Assembly (NCBI RefSeq): GCF_000383415.1
Contig: NZ_KB911257.1
Span: 534,558 to 598,557 of the forward strand
Length of the DNA: 64,000 nt
DNA from: Hyphomicrobium zavarzinii ATCC 27496
GTDB taxonomy: Bacteria > Pseudomonadota > Alphaproteobacteria > Rhizobiales > Hyphomicrobiaceae
Reading direction: 5' to 3'
A model generated the notes under the pieces. It did not search any database and was not told where the DNA came from. It saw only the letters and a program-made list of their open reading frames with translations. Positions 40,737-49,479 of the stretch are shown one piece after another; the stretch's first letter is position 1, and the number at the start of each line of letters is the position of its first letter. Both the position numbers and the translations under genes were made by a program.

Positions 40737-41213
40737 TTATTTGAGCGCCTGAACGAAGGCTGCTGTCGCGGCGAGGGAGGCAGCGGCGCGCACGTGGTTC
40801 CACCACGTCCACTCTTTGAGATAGCGGGACCAGAGGTCCACCGCCTTGGCGGATGGAGGATCACAGCGGGCGAGGGCGTCGTTGAGCGGAACGTTGCGCG
40901 CGATTGTGAGGACGAAGGTTCCGGCCACGTAGAGAAGTCCGCCTGCGAGCCACCAGGGCGCGCGCGAGTCGCCGCTCTTCAGCACCGCCATAAGCACCAG
41001 AAATGCCGATGTCGCGGTTGTGCCGACGAACACGGCGATGAAGGCCGACTGCACGACGACGACGTTGATGGCCTGCATGGTTGCGATCGCTTCTGGCGCA
41101 GGCCGTTGCGCGAGCGCCCTCATCACGAAAGCGGAGAACGCGAAGAACACGCCCGCCACCAGCGCGCAGCCCAGGGCCGATAGCCACGTCAGGACAACGA
41201 GCAGGCTTTCCAT
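40737..41213 (-). CDS. DUF1772 (anthrone oxygenase-like) membrane protein
   Basis: A 158-residue protein with four hydrophobic helices (LTWLSALGCALVAGVFFAFS, VVVVQSAFIAVFVG, WWLAGGLLYVAGTFVLTIA, AAASLAATAAFV) and the family features FSAFVMRAL near the N-terminus and NVPLNDALA between helices 3 and 4. DUF1772 proteins include anthrone-oxygenase-like enzymes, but no substrate can be assigned here. Confidence 0.8.
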   Translation of the reverse strand: MESLLVVLTWLSALGCALVAGVFFAFSAFVMRALAQRPAPEAIATMQAINVVVVQSAFIAVFVGTTATSAFLVLMAVLKSGDSRAPWWLAGGLLYVAGTFVLTIARNVPLNDALARCDPPSAKAVDLWSRYLKEWTWWNHVRAAASLAATAAFVQALK

Positions 41214-41270
41214 GGGCGGCCTCCATCTCGCGCCGGTCTTTTCTGCCGGCTTCGATGCGATGATCCTACC

Positions 41271-42389
41271 CTATTTCGTTTTCTGCTTCGCCTCCCGCGC
41301 AATGAGCTTCCGCTTGCGCTCGACGCCCCAGCGGTAGCCGGAGAGGCTGCCGCCGGTGCGCACCACGCGATGGCAGGGAATGGCGACGGCGATGGTGTTG
41401 GCCGCACAGGCAGACGCGACGGCCCGGACGGCTTTCGGTTTGCCGATGCGCTGGGCGAGTTCGGCGTAGCTCACGGTCTCGCCTGAAGGGATCTGGCGAA
41501 GGGCTTGCCACACGCGATGCTGGAACGCGGTGCCGCGCACGTCGAGAGGCAGGTCGAGCCTCGAGCCGGGTTTCTCCACGAACCCCACCACCTTGGCGAC
41601 GACGTCTTCGAAAGCCTTATCTGCGCCGACCAAGGTGGCGTTCGGAAACATGTCCTCCAGGCTGCGGACGAGGCCCGCGGGGTCGTCGCCCATCAGAATG
41701 GCGGTGACGCCCTTTGCACTCGCGGCAACAAGGATCGCGCCAAGCGAGCATTGACCGACCGCGAAGCGCATCTCGGCATTGGCGCCGCCAGCGCGGAAGC
41801 TCGAGGGCGTCATGCCGAGTAGATCACTGGAGTTGGCGTAGAACCGGCCAGACGAATTGAAACCGGATTTGTGGATGGCTTCGGTCACGGAGCTGCTCCC
41901 TTGCAGGCTGTCGCGGACGCGCTTCTGGCGATGGGCTGCGGCGTAGGCTTTGGGTGTGATGCCCACTGCGGCTTTGAAGACGCGGTGGAAGTGATAGGGG
42001 CTGAGACCGCTCGCCCGGGCCAGCTCGTCGAGCGAGGGCGTCTCGTCAGCCTCCTCAATGAGCCTGCAGGCGGCCGCGACCTTCGCGGCGTGGATCTCGT
42101 GTAGCGAGGCTTCCCTGGGCCTGCATCGCTTGCAGGGACGAAAGCCCGCCTCCTCCGCCTCCTCACACGTGGCATGGAAGCGGACGTTCTCGCGGTTCGC
42201 GCGACGGGCGGGGCAGGAGGGGCGGCAGTACACGCCGGTCGTCGCCACGGAGTAGTAGAACGTTCCGTCATAGGCCCTGTCGCGCGCGGTCACGGCTTGC
42301 CAGAAGCGAGCTTCGCTCTGGTCTGCTGCCGGTTCCGGGGAGCGTTTGCTGCGCGTGGTGACCATTTCCGGGGCGTCCTTGGTTCGCAT
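41271..42389 (-). CDS. ada: Ada: bifunctional methyl-DNA sensor and O6-methylguanine-DNA methyltransferase
   Basis: A 372-residue three-domain protein. N-terminal metal-binding sensor domain with YYSVATTGVYCRPSCPARR and FRPCKRCRPRE (four zinc cysteines, one of them the methylphosphotriester acceptor). Middle AraC-type HTH (LDELARASGLSPYHFHRVFK, HKSGFNSSGRFY). C-terminal methyltransferase domain with the active cysteine in AVAIPCHRVVRTGGSLSGYR. It repairs alkylated DNA and activates its own regulon. Formaldehyde- or methylating-agent exposure in a methylotroph would make it useful; that is inference. Confidence 0.95.
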   Translation of the reverse strand: MRTKDAPEMVTTRSKRSPEPAADQSEARFWQAVTARDRAYDGTFYYSVATTGVYCRPSCPARRANRENVRFHATCEEAEEAGFRPCKRCRPREASLHEIHAAKVAAACRLIEEADETPSLDELARASGLSPYHFHRVFKAAVGITPKAYAAAHRQKRVRDSLQGSSSVTEAIHKSGFNSSGRFYANSSDLLGMTPSSFRAGGANAEMRFAVGQCSLGAILVAASAKGVTAILMGDDPAGLVRSLEDMFPNATLVGADKAFEDVVAKVVGFVEKPGSRLDLPLDVRGTAFQHRVWQALRQIPSGETVSYAELAQRIGKPKAVRAVASACAANTIAVAIPCHRVVRTGGSLSGYRWGVERKRKLIAREAKQKTK

Positions 42390-42496
42390 TCCGGAAGATT
42401 AGGACGTCGCTCGCCTTTCGGCACTCCGATCCTTGCTGTGAAATCGAAAAAGTGGGGATCGCCTGGCGGGGCTTCCTCGGAGGCTTGCGCGCAACG

Positions 42497-43591
42497 CTAG
42501 AGGAGGGGCTTCAGCCGCTCGTGGAGATATTCTCCGATCACGCGTGAACCTGCGGGCGTCGTGTGGATCGGATCATAGAAATCCTGTCCGATATCGAATT
42601 GAATCTCGGACATGAGGTCGAGGCAGATGGCGCCGGCATTCCCGCAGGCCGTCAGGACGGTATCCGCGATGCGCCGCTCGATGTTGTAGATATCGACGCC
42701 GTTGACGGAGCCGAACTTCCTGAAGGCTTCCTCGTGAAAGTCCGGCTTGTAGTCGCTGATGCCCACGATCTCGCCGTTGGCCGACTTCCAGCGCGCGCTG
42801 CGCTGAGTGACGAAAATCGGCTTCGCGCCGAGCGCCCGCGTGAGGGAGGCAAGCTCCGTGATGCGCTCATCGAGCGCCTTCAGGCTCGCGGTGAATTCCG
42901 GCAGATTGTAGTCCCTGATATTTCCCTTGGTGGTGAACGGGCCGTCCGTCGCGATGTTCCGGCGGTCGAGGGAGTGATCGTATTTGTCGGGAACGAGAAT
43001 GCGGCGCGAAATCAGATACAACTGATAGAGCGCGGATTTCTCGCGGATGAAGAGCTGGAGCTTGAGGCGCGAGTTGTCGGCGGCAATGGTGTCAAACGTG
43101 CCGTCGGGGTTGGTCTTCATGATGTCGTTGATGCCGACGTAGTAGAGGATGTAGCGCGTCTTCAATCCGTCGATGTTTTTCAGCCAAGACGAGAAATTGT
43201 GGATGTGGCCGAAGGTCGATTGGCCGTCGATGCCGGCGTTCGCGACGTGAATGTCTTTTCCGTCCTTCTTGAACTGGGATTTAAGTACGGCCTGGAAGGT
43301 TTCGCTGTCGTCGATCCATCGCTGGTCCGTTGTGCTGCCGCCGACGGTGATGAGGTCGATCTTGTCGACCGACGTGTCGAGGCCGCGGAAGCCGTTGTCG
43401 TCGCGCGTGTAGCGGATCTCAGGCGGCGTGTCGGAGAGCGGGTTCTTGTGAACGAGGTGGACGTTGCGCGGCTTCGTGAACTGGTGAAGCGCGTGCACCT
43501 CGGAGAACCACGTTCCGAAGACCAGCTCGACCACGACGAGGCCGAGCAACAGCACCAGCACGTTGACGGCTGCTACCTTGAGAACGTTCAT
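42497..43591 (-). CDS. SGNH/GDSL-type hydrolase, membrane-anchored
   Basis: A 364-residue protein. One N-terminal transmembrane helix (AAVNVLVLLLGLVVVELVF), then an SGNH fold: nucleophile block ITVGGSTTDQRW, YVGINDIMK, ERITELASLTRALGAKPIFV, and the C-terminal DPIHTTPAGSRVIGEYL with the Asp-His pair. The substrate is unknown; such proteins include acyl- and polysaccharide esterases. GGGGAG precedes ATG 43591. A longer frame to 43915 has no plausible sequence before this start. Confidence 0.82.
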   Translation of the reverse strand: MNVLKVAAVNVLVLLLGLVVVELVFGTWFSEVHALHQFTKPRNVHLVHKNPLSDTPPEIRYTRDDNGFRGLDTSVDKIDLITVGGSTTDQRWIDDSETFQAVLKSQFKKDGKDIHVANAGIDGQSTFGHIHNFSSWLKNIDGLKTRYILYYVGINDIMKTNPDGTFDTIAADNSRLKLQLFIREKSALYQLYLISRRILVPDKYDHSLDRRNIATDGPFTTKGNIRDYNLPEFTASLKALDERITELASLTRALGAKPIFVTQRSARWKSANGEIVGISDYKPDFHEEAFRKFGSVNGVDIYNIERRIADTVLTACGNAGAICLDLMSEIQFDIGQDFYDPIHTTPAGSRVIGEYLHERLKPLL

Positions 43592-44022
43592 GCTCCCCTC
43601 GATCGCTTTTGCATGGTCTGAGTTTTTGTCGTCGGGCTTTTCGCGGGGGCCGAAAGTAACCGGAATTATTCGGCCGCTTTTTCTTGCTTGGCCCCGAACT
43701 TCACTTTTGCCGACTAGAGCAACGGGGGCGGAGAGTTCGCAACGACTTTGCCATTTCCTGCTTAAAGCGATGGCCGCCTCTCGACGGAGGCGGATGCGGG
43801 GCCTCGCAGGCGTGCTCGCCAGGACCCCCGCGAAGGGGCGGAAAATGCTCTGGTTTCCGTGGGATATCCCCGCCCGCCGAGGCGCGGGCGCGCCTGCGAG
43901 ATAGGGTGTTGACATATCTAAGACTATTTCGTCCGCTCTAACGGATCTTTAGATGCTCTGGGTGTAAGTTCGTTGCTCGTGCGGGGCTTTACGGCGGCAA
44001 TCTTTTCGGAACTGGCAATCGG
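43592..44022. other. 431-base intergenic region, divergent promoters
   Basis: Lies between the SGNH hydrolase (left, minus strand) and the extensin-like gene (right, plus strand). I see no gene. TTGACA at 43911-43916 is a good -35 match on the plus strand, but no clear -10 follows at normal spacing. Confidence 0.4.
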
Positions 44023-45135
44023 ATGGCCATGACACGAAGAGAAGAACCTATTCCGGCCCTGTCGGCTGGCCTGTCGCATTTGATGCTGACCGGCGTCTTT
44101 CTGCTCGTGGCGCTTCCGGGGCATCCGTCCCTGCGCGAGCTATCCCCCGTTCCTCCCCCCGTTGCCGCTCCCGCTCCCTCTTCTCCTGCGGTCGTCTCGC
44201 CGGGAGCGCCTCAGCCTGCTTCGTCCGCCGCAGAGCCGTCTCCCGCGGTCGAGACTGCGGACGTCAAGGACGAGTGGCCGCAGGAGGAGGTGGTTCGCGG
44301 CCGCGAGCAGTGCATGCATCTCCTCTCCGGAATGGCCGCAGAGTTCGAGATGATGGAGTCCATCAAGAAAGGCGAGTGCGGCTTGCCGGCTCCCGTGCTC
44401 CTCAAGAGCATCGGCTCGGACCCGAAAGTCGTGTTCGATCCGCCGGTGCAGGTGAACTGCCGCATGGTGGCGGCGCTCGGCAAGTGGGCGAAGACAACGT
44501 TGCAGCCGAATGCGCGGGCGCGTTTCAGTTCGTCCGTGACCCGCGTGGTCGGCGCGTCGGGGTACTCGTGCCGCAACATCTACAATCTTCCCAATGCGCG
44601 GCTGAGCCAGCACGCGCTCGCCAATGCGATCGACATCGGCGGGTTCGGGCTTGCGAACGGACGCTACATTTCGGTGCTCAAAGGATGGGGCCCCACGGTT
44701 CGCGATATCCAGGCGGCGGCCAAGCGCGCCAAGGCGAAGGCTGAAGCCGAGGCAAAGAGGAAGGACAAAGCCAAGGTCGGCGACAAGGAGCAGGCGTCAT
44801 CCAAGAGTACGGTAGCCGAGGCGAAGGATACGGCGGCTACGGAGGCGGTTCCCGGGCGCCGTGAAAAGCTCGCGAAGCAGGTGACCCAGGCCTCTTTGAC
44901 GCCGATACCTCAGAAGCCTCTCTTGGCGCAGAAGAAGTCCGCTGTTGCGGCGGAGCCCGCGGAGAAGCCGGCAGAGGCTCAGAAGCCGACCAAGGAGGCG
45001 CAATTCCTGCGCTCGATCCATGGTGGCGCGTGCGGTGAGTTCGGCACGGTGATGGGCCCGGAGGCCAACGATCCCCACCGCAACCACTTCCACCTCGATC
45101 TCATTTCCCGGCGCGGGCGCGGCTACTGCGAGTAA
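44023..45135 (+). CDS. Extensin-like family protein with Lys/Ala-rich insertion
   Basis: A 370-residue protein: N-terminal hydrophobic segment (LMLTGVFLLVALPG), a Pro/Ala-rich linker, then the extensin-like catalytic fold: QVNCRMVAALGKWAKTTLQ, SGYSCRNIYNLPNARLSQHA, LANAIDIGGFGLANG, and at the far end GGACGEFGTVMGPEANDPHR, NHFHLDLISRRGRGYCE. This fold is related to D-Ala-D-Ala carboxypeptidases, and the H/D residues of SxHxxxxAxD and HxxxxHxHxD are present. Residues ~235-330 form a Lys/Ala/Glu-rich stretch splitting the domain. ATG 44029 is an alternative start. Confidence 0.8.
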   Translation: MAMTRREEPIPALSAGLSHLMLTGVFLLVALPGHPSLRELSPVPPPVAAPAPSSPAVVSPGAPQPASSAAEPSPAVETADVKDEWPQEEVVRGREQCMHLLSGMAAEFEMMESIKKGECGLPAPVLLKSIGSDPKVVFDPPVQVNCRMVAALGKWAKTTLQPNARARFSSSVTRVVGASGYSCRNIYNLPNARLSQHALANAIDIGGFGLANGRYISVLKGWGPTVRDIQAAAKRAKAKAEAEAKRKDKAKVGDKEQASSKSTVAEAKDTAATEAVPGRREKLAKQVTQASLTPIPQKPLLAQKKSAVAAEPAEKPAEAQKPTKEAQFLRSIHGGACGEFGTVMGPEANDPHRNHFHLDLISRRGRGYCE

Positions 45136-45228
45136 GCGGGCAGGGGCGCCTGCAATTGGGCTTGCCGCCATTGAACGCTATGCCTAGTGAAGCGTTATCA
45201 GAATGCCGATGTCCGATGGAGAGATTGC

Positions 45229-45540
45229 ATGTCCCGGCCGCTTTTGGTGACCATTCCCCACAGCCTCGGAAAGGAGGAAGCCACCAACCGGCTCAAGAAC
45301 GGCTTGACCAAGGCGACGTCGACGCTGCCGATGCTGAAGCTCGACGAGGAGGTCTGGACGGGCGACACCATGACCTTTCGCATGAGCGCCATGGGGCAGC
45401 AGGCATTCGGGTCGGTCGACGTCGCGGAGAAGGACGTCCGGATCGAGATCACGCTGCCCTGGCTGCTGCAGCGTTTCGCCGAAGCGATCCAGGACGCCAT
45501 CAAGTCCAAGGGACAGGTGCTGCTCGAGCACAAAAAGTAG
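45229..45540 (+). CDS. Polyhydroxyalkanoic acid system family protein
   Basis: A 103-residue protein. Seen: LLVTIPHSLGKEEATNRLKN at the N-terminus, FRMSAMGQQAFGSVDVAEKD, and ITLPWLLQRFAEAIQDAIK, the pattern of the PHA-system (PHA_gran_rgn) family. Such genes are found in PHA-storing proteobacteria, but the function is not established. ATG 45229 begins MSRPLLV. A perfect hairpin follows. Confidence 0.82.
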   Translation: MSRPLLVTIPHSLGKEEATNRLKNGLTKATSTLPMLKLDEEVWTGDTMTFRMSAMGQQAFGSVDVAEKDVRIEITLPWLLQRFAEAIQDAIKSKGQVLLEHKK

Positions 45541-45585
45541 CCTGCGCGCGCCGCGCGCCTCATCCAAGACCGTCGTGAACAAAGA

Positions 45586-45621
45586 CTAAGCCCAGGCGAT
45601 TGGGAGAGCGCCTGGGCTTAG
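45586..45621. terminator. Perfect 13-bp hairpin at the left border of the sulfur island
   Basis: CTAAGCCCAGGCG (45586-45598) pairs perfectly with CGCCTGGGCTTAG (45609-45621) over a 10-base loop. It lies between the convergent PHA-system gene and dmoA-like gene and probably ends both transcripts, although no long T-run follows. Confidence 0.75.
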
Positions 45622-45713
45622 CAGCTTTACCGCTGCTTCATCGGGGACGGGTTCTTAAGCAGCGGTATTCGCAGGAGGGGGCGAGGCAACCCCCTCCTAC
45701 TCACGCTGAAGCG

Positions 45714-47150
45714 TCACTCCGCCGGAACGGGTGTTTTGTGCTTCGAGGCAATCGTGCTGCTCGCGACGCTCTCCTTGCCGGCGTAAGCACCGCGATAGTT
45801 CGCGGCCGGATGGCTCGGCTCGACGTAGGCGTCGGGCGTTCCAACCAGCTTCTGACGGAACGTGCCATCCTTGTACGACGTCTGGACGCGGCCACGCTTG
45901 CGCAGCTCGGGAACGACGTAGTCGATGAAGTCCGTCGTCGTGCCGGGGGTCACAGCGTAGGCGAGGTTGAAGCCGTCGATGCCGCCTTCGTCCACCCAAC
46001 GCTCCAACTCGTCGGCAACCTTCTTCGGTCCGCCAACGAATACCGGGCCGAGGCCGCCGATGCAGCGGTTTCTGATGACCTCGCGAACGGTCCACGGCTT
46101 GCCGCCGTCGCCGCCCGTGAGCGATTCGAGCGTCGTGCGGAGGCTGTCGTTCTCGATTGCGCGCAGCGGCTCGTCGAGCTCGAGCTGCGAGAAGTCGAGG
46201 CCGGTCCAGCCGCCGTACAGCGCAAGCATGCCCTCGGGGCTCGCGTAAGAGAGGTATTCCTCGTACTTGCGCTGAGCCGCTTCGTCCGTTGCGCCGGTGA
46301 TGACGGTGTAGAGCATGAAGATCTTGACGGAGTCGCGCGGGCGGCCCTCCTTCTCCGCGAGATCGCGGATGTCCTTCGTCATAGCCCGAGCCTGCTCGAC
46401 GCTGGTGGCGAGGATGAACATGCCTTCCGCGTGACGCGCGGCGAAGCGGCGTCCGCGGCCGGATGCGCCGGCCTGGAAGATGACAGGGGTGCGCTGCGGC
46501 GACGGCTCGCAAAGGTGGAAGCCCGGAACCTTGTAGTATTTTCCTTCGTGGCGGATCGGGTGAACCTTCGATCCGTCAGTGAAGACGCCCGTCTCCTTGT
46601 TGCGGTGAACGGCACCGGTCTCCCACGAGCCCTCCCAGAGCTTGTACATGACCTCCATGTACTCTTCGGCCATGTCGTAGCGCTCGTCGTGAGCGATCTG
46701 CTTGTCCATGCCGATGTTGAGAGCGGCGCTGTTCAGGTAGGAAGACACGACGTTCCAGGCCACGCGGCCCTTGGTGAGGTGATCCAGCGTCGAGAGACGG
46801 CGGGCCAGCAGGTAGGGATGCTCGAACGTCACGGCTGCGGTGACGCCGAAGCCGACGTGATCGGTCACGGCTGCCATGGCGGAGATGGCGCCGAAGGGGT
46901 CGTTTACGGGAACCTGGGCGGCGTCCTTCAGAGCTGCCTCAGCCGATCCGCGGTAGACGTCGTAGACGCCGACGACGTCGGCGATGAAGAGCGTGTCGAA
47001 GCAGCCGCGCTCGAGCTCCTTCGCGAGGTTCGTCCAGTAGTCGATGGTGTTGTAGTCCCACGCCTGGCTCGACGGGTGACGCCACGTGCCAGCCGCCTGG
47101 TGGCTCACACACGTCATATCGAAACAGTTCAAAATAATCCGCTTCTTCAT
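45714..47150 (-). CDS. dmoA: FMNH2-dependent monooxygenase, probable dimethyl-sulfide monooxygenase DmoA
   Basis: A 478-residue bacterial-luciferase-fold (LLM) enzyme of the NtaA/SnaA/DszA group, about the 53-kDa size known for DmoA of Hyphomicrobium sulfonivorans. Seen: MKKRIILNCFDMTCVSHQ, RHPSSQAWDYNTIDYW, FDTLFIADVVGVYDVY, LSTLDHLTKGRVAWNVVSS, DERYDMAEEYMEVMYKLWEG and FQAGASGRGRRFAARHAEG. DmoA uses O2 and FMNH2 to split dimethyl sulfide into methanethiol and formaldehyde. ATG 47150 has AGGA 8 bases upstream; the open frame to 47357 is leader. A palindromic operator lies 225 bases before the start. The family is certain; the substrate rests on resemblance plus the neighbouring sfnG and flavin genes. 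Another organosulfur or NTA-type substrate remains possible. Confidence 0.72.
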   Translation of the reverse strand: MKKRIILNCFDMTCVSHQAAGTWRHPSSQAWDYNTIDYWTNLAKELERGCFDTLFIADVVGVYDVYRGSAEAALKDAAQVPVNDPFGAISAMAAVTDHVGFGVTAAVTFEHPYLLARRLSTLDHLTKGRVAWNVVSSYLNSAALNIGMDKQIAHDERYDMAEEYMEVMYKLWEGSWETGAVHRNKETGVFTDGSKVHPIRHEGKYYKVPGFHLCEPSPQRTPVIFQAGASGRGRRFAARHAEGMFILATSVEQARAMTKDIRDLAEKEGRPRDSVKIFMLYTVITGATDEAAQRKYEEYLSYASPEGMLALYGGWTGLDFSQLELDEPLRAIENDSLRTTLESLTGGDGGKPWTVREVIRNRCIGGLGPVFVGGPKKVADELERWVDEGGIDGFNLAYAVTPGTTTDFIDYVVPELRKRGRVQTSYKDGTFRQKLVGTPDAYVEPSHPAANYRGAYAGKESVASSTIASKHKTPVPAE

Positions 47151-47375
47151 TGCGTTTCCTCGGTGCGTAGTGGTTTCGCTTTGCCGTGAAGGCGCTCGCG
47201 AATGTCGCGCCTTCTTGTTTTTGCTTGTCCGCAGCCTCTGAGCCGACCGCCCAATCCACGGGGCCGTACGGTCCATTGCCCGAGGCTGCGCCGGCTCTCC
47301 ATCCAACGCAGTCTGTGCGCGCCACCGAGAGACGTGAGGTCTCTCATGCCCGTCCATCGTGCGGTCCGATCTTGA

Positions 47376-47391
47376 TGTACCGACCGGTCCA
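47376..47391. promoter_or_regulatory. Palindromic operator 1, upstream of dmoA
   Basis: TGTACCGACCGGTCCA, 14 of 16 bases matching the shared consensus TGTACCGATCGGTACA. It lies 225 bases before the dmoA start on the minus strand, so a long leader or an upstream promoter is implied. Confidence 0.8.
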
Positions 47392-47864
47392 TTTAGCCGC
47401 GTTAGCGGAGAAGCGCAAGGGGCGATGTGCGGTTTCGCGAGCGCCTGCGGGGCGCTCGATGCGTCAGGGGCGGGAAATTGACGAATGGGTTTGAAACGGA
47501 ATTCGGCAAATGAATCGAGCTAGGAGAAAGGGTGCGAATTCGCTCTTCGAAAGCTTCCTTATTGTCTCTTTGTTTCGGTCTCCTTCCGCTTCGCAGTCTC
47601 AAGGCTCGGGGTCGCCTGCTTGATGCGCGGCGGCCACACTTGGACGTCAAACGCGGCCAATGTCCTCTCCCGGAGAGGCGAATTTTGAGGGTGTTTTGCG
47701 CGTCTATGCACAAGGGCAGCGGGGCCGCGTCCTGCGTCGACGTTGTTAAAATAATATATAAATATCAATTGTATGTCGCGCGATTTATGAGCCGCCCCGG
47801 GGTGGGGCCAGGCGATGCGGAAATCGTGGCGGGCATCCTGACCGGCCCTCCTCGCAATCGCGGA
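47392..47864. other. Divergent dmoA-porin regulatory region
   Basis: No gene that I can support. One open frame (47532-47885, plus) has an unconvincing translation and runs through the second operator. A short AT-rich tract (AAAATAATATATAAATATC, about 47748-47766) is unusual for this GC-rich sequence and may mark a promoter or bending site. Confidence 0.5.
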
Positions 47865-47880
47865 TGGACCGATCGGTATA
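47865..47880. promoter_or_regulatory. Palindromic operator 2, upstream of the porin
   Basis: TGGACCGATCGGTATA, 14 of 16 matching the consensus. It ends 48 bases before the porin start codon, a position suited to promoter occlusion. Confidence 0.82.
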
Positions 47881-47928
47881 ATTGATTATGATCCTGATCG
47901 AATCGTGGAGATTCGTTTGGGGGAGGTT

Positions 47929-49227
47929 ATGACGAAAACTAAGACACTAACGGCTGTTGCAGCCGGACTGGGCTGCCTGCTTGGCGTTTCTTCTGCTCGT
48001 GCGGCGGATTTGGGCCAGAATTGCTGTGCGGACTTGGAAGAGCGCATTGCAGAGCTGGAAGCGACAACGGCAAAAAAGGGAAACCGTAAGGTTTCTCTGA
48101 AAATCTCGGGTTGGGTGACGGAGCAGATCGTTCATTGGGACGATGGCGTCGAGTCCAACACCTACGTCACTGGTCTCGGCACAGCCTACGCCAGCAACGT
48201 CAATTTCACCGGCAGCGCCCAAGTCACGAAAGACTTCTCGGTGGGTTACGTGCTGCACGTCGAGCTCATCACGAGCGACGTCTACACGACTAATCAGAAC
48301 GTCAGCAGCGGTGGCGCGGCCCTTTCGGGTGGTGGTCCCAACTCGCTGCAGGTGCTCTATTCGTATTGGTTTGCGAAGAGCGAGCAGCTTGGCCGCTTGA
48401 GCGTCGGCATGCAGTCGCCCGCGGATGACAGCGCTGTCGTCGCACTCGACAGCTCGGGCACTCTGCAGGCGGGCTATTGGGTGGCGTATGACGTGTTCGG
48501 TTTCTTCGTGCGCGGCAACTTCGCCGCGGGCGACTCGCTGATCTGGGGTAACGCGTCATCGTGCCGTGGTTACGGCGGTGGACCCGGCGATTGCAACGGC
48601 GTTCCGCTCAACGTGGTGCGCTACGATTCGCCGACCATCGGCGGGTTCTCGGCGAGCGCGTCGTGGGGTGCGGATGACAACTGGGCGGTTGCGCTCCGTT
48701 ACATCAACTCCAACTTCCACGAATTCACCTTCAAGGCCCTCGCGACCTACTCGGAAACGACGGACGCTGCGAAGGGCGCGCCTCCGGGCGGCAATCTCGA
48801 GTACACGCAGGCGAGCATCTACTTGCAGCACAACCCGTCGGGCTGGTTCGCGCACGGTGCCTGGGGTCATCTCGATCAGGACGTCAATCCGCTCAACAAT
48901 CCGGCCACGGATACCTGGTATATCAAGAGCGGCATTCGTCTTCATCCGACCTCGATCGGCGCCACCATTCCCTATGGCGAGTATCTGCACGCTAACGACA
49001 GTGCCTTCATCGTGAACGATGGCGGCACGCCCGGCGATGCCACGGACGACGTGGGCCGCGTCGCGCGCGGCTCGGAGGCGACATTCTGGGGCCTCGGCGT
49101 CGTTCAGGAAATCGATGCAGCCGCCATGTCCGTTTGGCTCCGTTATCGCGAACACGAAGTCGACGTCCCCGGTGTCCAAACCGAAAACATGTCGACCGTG
49201 GTTTTCGGTGGCTTCATCAACTTCTAG
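47929..49227 (+). CDS. Outer-membrane porin
   Basis: A 432-residue trimeric-type porin of the alphaproteobacterial Porin_2 kind. Seen: signal peptide (LTAVAAGLGCLLGVSSARAA), a short periplasmic coiled-coil-like segment (CCADLEERIAELEATTAKKG), then KVSLKISGWVTEQIVHWDDG and alternating strands to the C-terminal VVFGGFINF ending in Phe. GGGGAGG lies just before ATG 47929. Its own operator and its place beside the monooxygenase genes suggest uptake of small organosulfur substrates. A strong terminator follows. Confidence 0.85.
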   Translation: MTKTKTLTAVAAGLGCLLGVSSARAADLGQNCCADLEERIAELEATTAKKGNRKVSLKISGWVTEQIVHWDDGVESNTYVTGLGTAYASNVNFTGSAQVTKDFSVGYVLHVELITSDVYTTNQNVSSGGAALSGGGPNSLQVLYSYWFAKSEQLGRLSVGMQSPADDSAVVALDSSGTLQAGYWVAYDVFGFFVRGNFAAGDSLIWGNASSCRGYGGGPGDCNGVPLNVVRYDSPTIGGFSASASWGADDNWAVALRYINSNFHEFTFKALATYSETTDAAKGAPPGGNLEYTQASIYLQHNPSGWFAHGAWGHLDQDVNPLNNPATDTWYIKSGIRLHPTSIGATIPYGEYLHANDSAFIVNDGGTPGDATDDVGRVARGSEATFWGLGVVQEIDAAAMSVWLRYREHEVDVPGVQTENMSTVVFGGFINF

Positions 49228-49251
49228 TCGCACCTAGCTCCCACTGCGGCA

Positions 49252-49287
49252 GCCCTGTCGTGCATTCGCACGGCGGGGCTTTTTTTT
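49252..49287 (+). terminator. Intrinsic terminator after the porin
   Basis: GCCCTGTCGTGC-ATTC-GCACGGCGGGGC (one mismatch-type bulge) followed by eight T residues, 24 bases after the porin stop. Confidence 0.88.
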
Positions 49288-49407
49288 GAGCACGTATGTG
49301 AAGGTGCCCGTTGCTTGGGCGCTTGTGTGGGGAGCGCATCGAATGATGGTGAATCTGCGTCGAACTGTCCTGTTCCCTCTTGCTTCATCGTCGAAATGGC
49401 ATCATTA

Positions 49408-49423
49408 TGGACCGATCGATACA
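49408..49423. promoter_or_regulatory. Palindromic operator 3, upstream of the FMN reductase-sfnG operon
   Basis: TGGACCGATCGATACA, 14 of 16 matching the consensus. It lies 56 bases before the chosen FMN reductase start, inside a longer open frame, which argues for the downstream start. Confidence 0.82.
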
Positions 49424-49479
49424 AACAATGTCTCCGCCTCGAATGTGAGAGACCGAAGAAGTTCTGGGAGAAAATGCCG

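Noticed and set aside
45600-47189. 529-codon open frame antisense to dmoA
   Set aside because: It is a shadow of the codon bias on the minus strand; no start signal, and the dmoA frame has clear family motifs.
49315-49479. Longer N-terminus for the FMN reductase
   Set aside because: The extension crosses operator 3 and shows no flavodoxin-like sequence; GGGAG is correctly spaced for ATG 49480.
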